Below are positions 55,415 through 62,064 of a DNA stretch of 64,000 nt, one piece after another. The stretch covers positions 124,001 to 188,000 of the forward strand of contig DS990263.1 of the NCBI GenBank assembly GCA_000155435.1. Direction: 5' to 3'. Position 1 is the first letter of the stretch, and the number at the start of each line of letters is the position of its first letter. The notes below the pieces were generated by a model. That model worked only from the letters and a program-made list of their open reading frames with translations, had not been told where the DNA came from and did not search any database. Source of the DNA: Clostridiales bacterium 1_7_47FAA. Its GTDB lineage: Bacteria; Bacillota; Clostridia; Lachnospirales; Lachnospiraceae. Made by a program: the position numbers and the translations under genes.

Positions 55415-56478
55415 AACTGGAACAATTAACCGATAGGATTTTCTATTATCCCCATCAGCCGGAGACAGACCGCCCCATGCTGGCATATATTAATGGCTCC
55501 CGCATAAGCCTTGCCATAGACGCAGGCAATTCGGCTGCCCATGTGGATGGATTCTATGGGGCGCTGGAAGCAGCGGGTTTGAAGCTGCCTGATATGACGG
55601 TCATTACCCACTGGCATTGGGACCATACGTTTGGGATGCATCATATCCACGGTTTATCAGCCGCCCATGTGAAAACCAATGAAATGCTTAAGCAGGAGCG
55701 GACAAGGCTGGCGGACGGCGCTTATGCGGATGCGCTTAAGGAAGAGGACCCGTGCCTGAAACAGGAATATGCGGGTGGCAGGGAGATTGTGGCAATCCCG
55801 TCGGATATCGCATTTACTGATAAAATGACACTTAAACTGGGCGGTCTGACAGCTGATATTTTCCATGCGGTTTCCCCGCATTCAGAGGACACGGTGCTGG
55901 TTTATGTTCCTGAAGAAAAGGTGCTGTTCCTGGGGGATTCTACCTGCGGGGATTTTTACAATGGCGGCTATATGGATAAGGAAAGGCTGAAGACATTGGT
56001 ACGGACCATTGAACGCATGGACTGCAGGTACTGCATATTAAGCCATGCAGGGCCACTGACCAAGAAAGAACTGCTGGATTATCTGGGCCTGGTCATGGCA
56101 GGAGATGAGGGCCATGGCCAGCAGGAGAAACCGGATGCCACCGAAACACTGCTATACAAGGTAGCGTATCTGGTGGAGGTAGAAGACAGGGAAATTTCCA
56201 CGAATCATGATAAAGAGGAATTGAGGAAGATGGTCTGGAAGGCGCTTCCAGACCAGGATATTGTTATAGATGATGTCCATACCGCGGAGTGGTATTCCAC
56301 CCAGGAGCTTTTGCTGGATCCCGGAACCATGAACTGTGGACGGTGCCATAAATGTAATGCCTGGACAACGGACAGGGAGAAGCCGGACCCGGTCAGGGAA
56401 CTGACCAACGGCGCGGTGGTGGATGGTGAGCTGCTTTGCGATGACTGCCTGCCAAAGGGGCATCCATGGGCATTCTGA
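55411..56478 (+). CDS. Metallo-beta-lactamase-fold hydrolase with C-terminal zinc-ribbon-like extension
   Basis: A 355-aa protein. Residues 1 to about 235 are an MBL fold with the metal motif [10 protein letters not shown] and further ligands in GDSTCGDF and SHAGP. The C-terminal ~120 residues form a separate module ending with Cys309, Cys312, Cys315 (CGRCHKC) and Cys343, Cys346 (CDDC), a likely zinc site. The start overlaps the macrodomain stop (ATGA). Substrate unknown; MBL enzymes in RNA-repair contexts include nucleases and cyclic phosphodiesterases. Confidence 0.87.
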   Translation: MKLEQLTDRIFYYPHQPETDRPMLAYINGSRISLAIDAGNSAAHVDGFYGALEAAGLKLPDMTVITHWHWDHTFGMHHIHGLSAAHVKTNEMLKQERTRLADGAYADALKEEDPCLKQEYAGGREIVAIPSDIAFTDKMTLKLGGLTADIFHAVSPHSEDTVLVYVPEEKVLFLGDSTCGDFYNGGYMDKERLKTLVRTIERMDCRYCILSHAGPLTKKELLDYLGLVMAGDEGHGQQEKPDATETLLYKVAYLVEVEDREISTNHDKEELRKMVWKALPDQDIVIDDVHTAEWYSTQELLLDPGTMNCGRCHKCNAWTTDREKPDPVRELTNGAVVDGELLCDDCLPKGHPWAF

Positions 56479-56525
56479 CCTGATATGGAATACGCCCAAT
56501 CAGGCAGGGTTTAAGGAGGATAGCG

Positions 56526-57728
56526 GTGATTGAACTGAAAGGCAGATACAACGAGGCAAAAATCTTCACGGATGTGGTGGATGACACATCGGTTGAACAG
56601 GTCATGCTTTTACTTAATCAGGAATTTGCGGCCGGAAGCAGGATACGTCTGATGCCGGATATCCATGCAGGGGCAGGATGCACCATTGGCACCACCATGA
56701 CAATCAAGGACAAGGCAGTGCCCAACCTGGTGGGGGTTGACATTGGCTGCGGCATGGAAGTGGTACGGCTGGAGGAGCGGCGTATTGACCTTCAGAAGCT
56801 GGACCGGCTTATCTATGACAGGATCCCGTCCGGTTTTAACATAAGGACACAGGTACACAGATATTATGACCGGTGCAGGCTGGATGAACTGGACTGTGCA
56901 AAAAACATTAACCTGGACCGGGCAGGGAAAAGCCTGGGGACACTGGGTGGCGGAAATCATTTTATCGAAGCTGACCAGGATGATGAGGGAAATATCTACC
57001 TGGTGGTGCATTCCGGAAGCAGGCATCTGGGACTGGAGGTTGCGGGGCATTATCAGGCCGAGGGATACCGGGCCTTAAACGGCAGTTCCCGGGAGGACCA
57101 GCAGAAGCTGATCATGGAACTGAAGGCCCAGGGCAGGGAGAAGGAAATCCAGAAGGCATTGAAGGAATTAAAGAACGGGGTACGCACGGAGGTTCCCAGG
57201 CAGCTGGCCTATGTGGAGGGACCTCTGTTTGAGCAGTATATCCATGATATGAAGCTGGTGCAGGAATTTGCGGTTTATAACCGGCAGGCCATGATGGATG
57301 AACTGGTCAGTGGGATGGGGCTGCATGTGGTCAGTCAGTTTACGACCATCCATAATTATATTGATACGGAACACATGATACTCAGGAAAGGCGCTGTGTC
57401 GGCAAGGAAAGGCGAAAGGCTGATAATCCCCATTAACATGAGGGATGGAAGCCTGATCTGCATCGGAAAGGGCAATGATGACTGGAATCAGTCCGCTCCC
57501 CATGGGGCGGGGAGGCTTATGAGCCGTACCCAGGCAAAGAATTCATTTTCCGTATCTGAGTTTGAAGAGCAGATGAAGGGAATCTACACGACATCGGTCA
57601 GCATGGAGACACTGGATGAATGTCCCATGGCATACAAAGGCATGAAGGATATTGTGGACAATATCGGGGACACGGCTGATATAGAAAAAGTGATAAAACC
57701 TATTTATAATTTTAAAGCAGGGACATGA
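56526..57728 (+). CDS. rtcB: RtcB-family RNA ligase
   Basis: GTP- and Mn-dependent 3'-phosphate RNA ligase, 400 aa, joining 2',3'-cyclic-phosphate or 3'-P ends to 5'-OH ends. The family motifs are visible: MPDIHAGAGCTIGTTMTI, GVDIGCGMEVVRL (metal Asp, Cys), LGGGNHFIEADQD (Asn, His) and VHSGSRHLG, plus the guanylylated-His segment HGAGRLMSRTQA. GTG start at 56526 with AAGGAGGA upstream. Shorter than E. coli RtcB (408) but complete. Confidence 0.95.
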   Translation: MIELKGRYNEAKIFTDVVDDTSVEQVMLLLNQEFAAGSRIRLMPDIHAGAGCTIGTTMTIKDKAVPNLVGVDIGCGMEVVRLEERRIDLQKLDRLIYDRIPSGFNIRTQVHRYYDRCRLDELDCAKNINLDRAGKSLGTLGGGNHFIEADQDDEGNIYLVVHSGSRHLGLEVAGHYQAEGYRALNGSSREDQQKLIMELKAQGREKEIQKALKELKNGVRTEVPRQLAYVEGPLFEQYIHDMKLVQEFAVYNRQAMMDELVSGMGLHVVSQFTTIHNYIDTEHMILRKGAVSARKGERLIIPINMRDGSLICIGKGNDDWNQSAPHGAGRLMSRTQAKNSFSVSEFEEQMKGIYTTSVSMETLDECPMAYKGMKDIVDNIGDTADIEKVIKPIYNFKAGT

Positions 57729-57738
57729 GGGGAGATTC

Positions 57739-58224
57739 ATGGTTAAACCGGACGGGATACAGAGGATATCCAAAATCGACACATATCTGAACGTGGCTGA
57801 GACATTTGCTTACAGAAGCACCTGCATCAAACGCAAATACGGTGCAGTGATTGTCAAGGACGATGTGGTAGTCTCAACCGGATACAATGGTTCCCCCAGG
57901 GGCTATGACAATTGCTGCGACATCGGCTCCTGTCCAAGGATTAAGCTTGGACTGCACCAGGGGGAGGGCTATGGCATGTGCAGGGCCATCCATGCGGAAC
58001 AGAATGCACTGTTAAACTGTTCAAGGGAGCAGACCATGGGGGCAGACCTGTATCTGGCAGGCGTAAACCCTGTCGATAACACGGTCCACAGGGCAAAGCC
58101 ATGTCCGGTATGCGCCAGGATGATCATCCAGGCAGGCATACGCAATGTAATCATGCGGGTGGGGGAGAAGGCGGACGAATATGTGTCGGTGCCTTCGGAC
58201 CAGCTTGTCTGGCATAATGACTAA
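57739..58224 (+). CDS. dCMP/deoxycytidylate deaminase-like protein (ComEB type)
   Basis: A 161-aa zinc deaminase with the HAE motif (IHAEQNALLN) and PCPVC (KPCPVCARMII), typical of dCMP deaminase/ComE operon protein 2. It converts dCMP to dUMP. Gap to rtcB is 10 bases with GGGGAG. It could also act on other cytidine nucleotides; presence in an RNA-repair operon is unusual and may be coincidental. Confidence 0.9.
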   Translation: MVKPDGIQRISKIDTYLNVAETFAYRSTCIKRKYGAVIVKDDVVVSTGYNGSPRGYDNCCDIGSCPRIKLGLHQGEGYGMCRAIHAEQNALLNCSREQTMGADLYLAGVNPVDNTVHRAKPCPVCARMIIQAGIRNVIMRVGEKADEYVSVPSDQLVWHND

Positions 58225-58262
58225 GGGTATATTTGGAAGAATCATTGACGGGAGAGATGGAA

Positions 58263-58817
58263 ATGGGTAAAAGTAAACAGGATAAGTTAAGCGTATTCCT
58301 GAGCCTGGTACTCCGCCACGACCCGGATGCGGCAGGGATTTCCCTGGACGGTCACGGATGGGCGGATACACAGGAGCTGATTGCAGGCGTCAATGCCTCG
58401 GGACGGAAGCTTGACATGGAAATGCTGGAGGAGATTGTGCGCACGGATGAAAAGGGGCGGTACAGCTTTAATGAGGATAAGACCCTGATCCGCGCAAACC
58501 AGGGGCACAGCATACCGGTGGATGTGGAACTGAAGCAGGCGGTTCCTCCGGAAAAGCTGTATCACGGGACGGCCAGCCGTTTTATGGACAGTATCAAGGG
58601 CCAGGGATTAAAGCCCATGAGCCGTCTGTACGTACATCTGTCAAAGGATTACAGCACGGCAGTTAAGGTGGGAAGCCGCCACGGACAGCCAATGGTGCTG
58701 GAGGTGGACGCCGGACGGATGGCACGGGACGGCGCGGTTTTTTATCTGTCTGAAAACGGTGTATGGCTGACCGGGTATGTTAAGCCGGAGTATTTAAGTA
58801 TTGCAAAGGAAGGTTAG
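58263..58817 (+). CDS. kptA: RNA 2'-phosphotransferase KptA/Tpt1
   Basis: A 184-aa NAD-dependent 2'-phosphotransferase, which transfers an internal RNA 2'-phosphate to NAD+, yielding 2'-OH RNA, nicotinamide and ADP-ribose-1'',2''-cyclic phosphate. Conserved parts are QDKLSVFLSLVLRHDP (Arg-His), LYHGTASRFMDSI (His), RLYVHLSKDYSTAVKVGSRHG (Arg) and FYLSENGVWLTGYVKPEYL. ATG 58263 is 8 bases from GGGAG; two nearer Mets are less well placed. Bacterial substrates for KptA are unknown. Confidence 0.95.
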   Translation: MGKSKQDKLSVFLSLVLRHDPDAAGISLDGHGWADTQELIAGVNASGRKLDMEMLEEIVRTDEKGRYSFNEDKTLIRANQGHSIPVDVELKQAVPPEKLYHGTASRFMDSIKGQGLKPMSRLYVHLSKDYSTAVKVGSRHGQPMVLEVDAGRMARDGAVFYLSENGVWLTGYVKPEYLSIAKEG

Positions 58818-58825
58818 GAATTCAT

Positions 58826-59899
58826 ATGTCAGAGAATAAGTTTGTGATTGTGGACGGCTCATCACTGCTGTCCACCTGCTATTATGCTGTCCTGCCCAGG
58901 GAAATCATGTTTGCCAAAACAGATGAGGAAAAGCAGAAGCATTATGATAAGATACTGCACGCAGCGGATGGCACCTATACCAATGGGATATTTGGCGTGT
59001 TAAAGGCGGTGGTGTCCCTGCTCAAGAAGCAGCAGCCGGATCATGTGGCCTTCGTGTTCGACAAGACCAGGGACACGTTCCGCAGGGAACTGTACCCGGA
59101 TTACAAGGGAACCAGGTCGGAAACCCCAAAACCTCTGAAGCAGCAGTTCGTGCTGCTGGAGCAGATTCTGGAGGATGCAGGGGTCAGGGTGCTTTACAGC
59201 AGCCGGTATGAGGCGGATGATTACGCAGGCAGCCTGGTGATGAAGTTCCGGGACCGGATCCCCATGGTTGTGATGACCAAGGACCATGACTATCTGCAGC
59301 TTGTAGATGATGGGCATAATGTAAGGGCCTGGATGGTGCAGTCCAGGCAGGAGAAGGCGGACGAACTGTATGATAAATATTACGCGCCTTATGGAATGGA
59401 CAAAAAAAGCGTCAACCTTCCGGAAAAGACATTTGAGTTTACAGCGGAGCATGTCCTGGCGGAGGAAGGGGTATGGCCCCATCAGATAACGGATTTAAAG
59501 GGAATCCAGGGAGATACCTCTGACAATATACCGGGTGTAAAGGGCGTGGCAAGCGCTGCCCCCATCCTTTTGGGTGAATATGGCACCATTGAGGAAATCT
59601 ATGCCGCCATCCACGAGGCTGAGAAGGATAAGGCCTCCTTAAAGGAGCTGCAGGACTTCTGGAAATCCGGCCTGGGAATCAGCCGTTCGCCCTATAAGGC
59701 CCTTACAAAGACAGGGGAAGAGGATGAACTTTGCGGCGAAGCAGCGGCATTGCTTTCAAAGCGGCTGGCAACCATTAAAACAGATATCGCAATTGAGGAG
59801 TCCCTGGATGATTTCCATGTTTCCGGCTATGATGAGGATAAGCTGAAGGCGTGGTGCAGGAAGCTGGATATAAAGGAAGAATCTGTTTTTGGAAAATAA
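58826..59899 (+). CDS. 5'-3' exonuclease, FEN/PolI N-terminal-domain type
   Basis: A 357-aa flap-endonuclease-like nuclease related to the 5' nuclease of DNA polymerase I. Marks are IVDGSSLLSTCYY (metal Asp), FVFDKTRDTFRRELYPDYKGTRSETP, YEADDYAGSLVMKF (Asp pair), MTKDHDYLQLVDD and the helix-hairpin-helix region DLKGIQGDTSDNIPGVKGVASAAPILL. It starts 9 bases after kptA. It could degrade RNA or DNA with 5' flaps; longer than minimal stand-alone forms. Confidence 0.92.
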   Translation: MSENKFVIVDGSSLLSTCYYAVLPREIMFAKTDEEKQKHYDKILHAADGTYTNGIFGVLKAVVSLLKKQQPDHVAFVFDKTRDTFRRELYPDYKGTRSETPKPLKQQFVLLEQILEDAGVRVLYSSRYEADDYAGSLVMKFRDRIPMVVMTKDHDYLQLVDDGHNVRAWMVQSRQEKADELYDKYYAPYGMDKKSVNLPEKTFEFTAEHVLAEEGVWPHQITDLKGIQGDTSDNIPGVKGVASAAPILLGEYGTIEEIYAAIHEAEKDKASLKELQDFWKSGLGISRSPYKALTKTGEEDELCGEAAALLSKRLATIKTDIAIEESLDDFHVSGYDEDKLKAWCRKLDIKEESVFGK

Positions 59900-59937
59900 C
59901 AGGGAAAATAATATAGAAAGACAGAAATAGAAAAAGA

Positions 59938-59976
59938 AAACTGGTGGAACAGCCAGGGGGGCTATTTCACCAGTTT
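59938..59976. terminator. Terminator at end of the RNA-repair operon, overlapping the GNAT gene end
   Basis: AAACTGGTG (59938-59946) pairs with CACCAGTTT (59968-59976), with AGCC/GGCT inside. It ends the + strand operon and overlaps the last codons of the minus-strand GNAT gene. Confidence 0.7.
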
Positions 59977-60234
59977 ATTGTATTCCGGATGTTTTTCAAA
60001 CCATTTTACGGCATAGGAGCATGTAGGCACAGCCTTCTTGCCCTGGGACTGAATCTGGTCCACGGCAGCTTCCATCAGTTTGCCGGCCATACCCTGGCCC
60101 CTGAGGGATTCGTCCACAAATGTATGGTTAATATCAACGGTATTCCCATCTAGGTCCGGGAATGTGATTTCAGCAATGGCCTGGCCGCTGCCGTCCAGCA
60201 GGGCAATCCGGTTTGGGTAATACGTAAAATCCAT
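59962..60234 (-). CDS. Small GNAT-type N-acetyltransferase (YjdJ-like)
   Basis: A 90-aa member of the short GNAT subfamily: HTFVDESLRGQGMAGKLMEAAVDQIQSQGKKAVPTCSYAVKWFEKHPEYNKLV. The acetyl-CoA loop is RGQGMAGKL. Family members of this length are complete. AGGAGGAAT precedes the Met at 60234. Substrate unknown. Confidence 0.9.
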   Translation of the reverse strand: MDFTYYPNRIALLDGSGQAIAEITFPDLDGNTVDINHTFVDESLRGQGMAGKLMEAAVDQIQSQGKKAVPTCSYAVKWFEKHPEYNKLVK

Positions 60235-60391
60235 TTTATTCCTCCTGTTTTCCGGCGCATATCACGCCGTTTTGGTGTGATTATATCATTTCCAGCCTAT
60301 ATCCGCAAGGGGGTTATCCTATTCCGGGCAGTTCCAGCCCGGATGGCCCTGGCTCCCGGTTTTCCAGCCCGGACAATCCCGGCCCAGGGTT

Positions 60392-61867
60392 TTACCATCC
60401 CAACAGTTCCGGTATGGGCGTGACGAAGTTCCTGGCTTCCGGCAGCCCGCAGTCAGCCAGGAAGTCCCGGACAAATTCCAGGATATGACAGTAACACAGG
60501 GACAGCTGGCCGGCAAAGGCCTCTTTATCCCCGCGAATCAGGTAATGGTAAGCAGTCATGCTTTTCCGGTCCAGGGGATTGTCTGCCTGGATTCCGGCGC
60601 TGAAGAAGGAATAATAGTAACCCCACCGCAGTGTGCCCGTAACCTCCTTCAGTATGGCCCTGAACGGGTACAGGGGAAGGCATTCAATGACATACCGGAT
60701 GAGAAGATCAAGAGGGATTGCATAGGGGGCCTTAAGGGCATGCTTCAGTTCCTCCAGCCGTCCGGCATCAATCTGTTCAAAGGCCAGCAGGGCAGCGGGA
60801 CGGATTGCTATGGCCATGAACTGGAGTCCGCTTAAGTAGGTCAGGGTATCCCTTTTAAACACCTTGTTTTTCATGCAGCGCACGGTTGCATTATCGTTGA
60901 ATAAGGTTACCTGTGTGCCCTTTACATTGTAAGTCTGGCAGAAACCGGTCTTGTTCAGCATGGCAATGGCCTTGCGGACCGTTGAAACCGACACATTGTA
61001 CTGCGCTGCCAGCGCTGCCTCGGGAGGCAGGAAATCGCCGTCCCCATAGACACCAAGGCCGATCTGGTCAATAAGGGACCGCGTGATCTGCATATAATAA
61101 TGGTCGCGGCCCAGCTGGATATGCCATGGGAACATGTCTGTCTGCTCCTCGTCCACATTGGGATAGCGGGAGCATATATCCGCCAGATACATATCAACCG
61201 CCTGGGTAAGTGAAGCGTACATCAAACGGAACTGCTGGTGGATTCCTGCCGGACTTCCTGCGCCGGCGGCATCCAGGATCCACATCGGGTTCCCGTATCT
61301 GCTGCAGGGAGTGGAAAAGCATACCTCCTGTCCCTGCTCCAGGAAAAATGGAACCCGGGCGCACAGTTCCAGGTTGGTAAGTACGTCCCTGAACAGCAGG
61401 TTGCCGGATGCATCCAGTAAATGATGCAGTGAAATGGATGCTGATTTCCACCTGGTCCGAAGGTCCTTCCTGCTGTCCTTGCGCAGCTGTGCAAAACACA
61501 GCCTCTGTATATCGCTGCTGCATACCGCCAATGAAAAGGAAAAGATGGAGGGAAGCAGTAACTCCATGGTCTGGTAGACCTGGAGTATGGATGTCCTTTT
61601 TTTGAGGACGGACTGTATCACATGTATGTCGGGGGAACACTGGGGCCTGCGGTATATCACATGGGAAGGTTTCCTCTCCTCAGTCTGGATCAGTCCTTCC
61701 TCCTTCAGGGCACGGATTACATCTTTTGCGGTCCGTATCCCCACATTGTATATTTCACAAAGCCCGTTTAAAGAGGGGAGCAGTTCGCCGTAGCCTAAGT
61801 ATCCGGTCAGTATCTGCTCTTTTAAATTCCGGTACAGATAGTCAAATAAAGTTCTTTTTTCTTCCAT
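60392..61867 (-). CDS. GntR-type regulator with two winged-helix domains
   Basis: A 491-aa regulator. The N-terminal GntR winged helix (LFDYLYRNLKEQILTGYLGYGELLPSLNGLCEIYNVGIRTAKDVIRALKEEGLI) is followed by about 150 residues without recognised domain, a second GntR winged helix (SLIDQIGLGVYGDGDFLPPEAALAAQYNVSVSTVRKAIAMLNKTGF) and a C-terminal helical domain. Divergent from the EAL-protein gene across 197 bp, which may be its target. Such double-headed regulators are a Lachnospiraceae habit; effector unknown. Confidence 0.85.
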   Translation of the reverse strand: MEEKRTLFDYLYRNLKEQILTGYLGYGELLPSLNGLCEIYNVGIRTAKDVIRALKEEGLIQTEERKPSHVIYRRPQCSPDIHVIQSVLKKRTSILQVYQTMELLLPSIFSFSLAVCSSDIQRLCFAQLRKDSRKDLRTRWKSASISLHHLLDASGNLLFRDVLTNLELCARVPFFLEQGQEVCFSTPCSRYGNPMWILDAAGAGSPAGIHQQFRLMYASLTQAVDMYLADICSRYPNVDEEQTDMFPWHIQLGRDHYYMQITRSLIDQIGLGVYGDGDFLPPEAALAAQYNVSVSTVRKAIAMLNKTGFCQTYNVKGTQVTLFNDNATVRCMKNKVFKRDTLTYLSGLQFMAIAIRPAALLAFEQIDAGRLEELKHALKAPYAIPLDLLIRYVIECLPLYPFRAILKEVTGTLRWGYYYSFFSAGIQADNPLDRKSMTAYHYLIRGDKEAFAGQLSLCYCHILEFVRDFLADCGLPEARNFVTPIPELLGW

Positions 61868-62064
61868 CCATAAGTCCTCCGCTGTTTCTGGTGGTTAACC
61901 GCATATAAGCGGTCCGGTATCATACGACATTATAACATGTTCTATGGATTCCGCCATAAAAATGTCCGGTACTATGTGCTATTGTACACAGATTCCGCCT
62001 TGATTAATCGCTGGTCGTAAACTAAAATGAAACTATATTCGAATGATGTGGAGATTATGCAATC

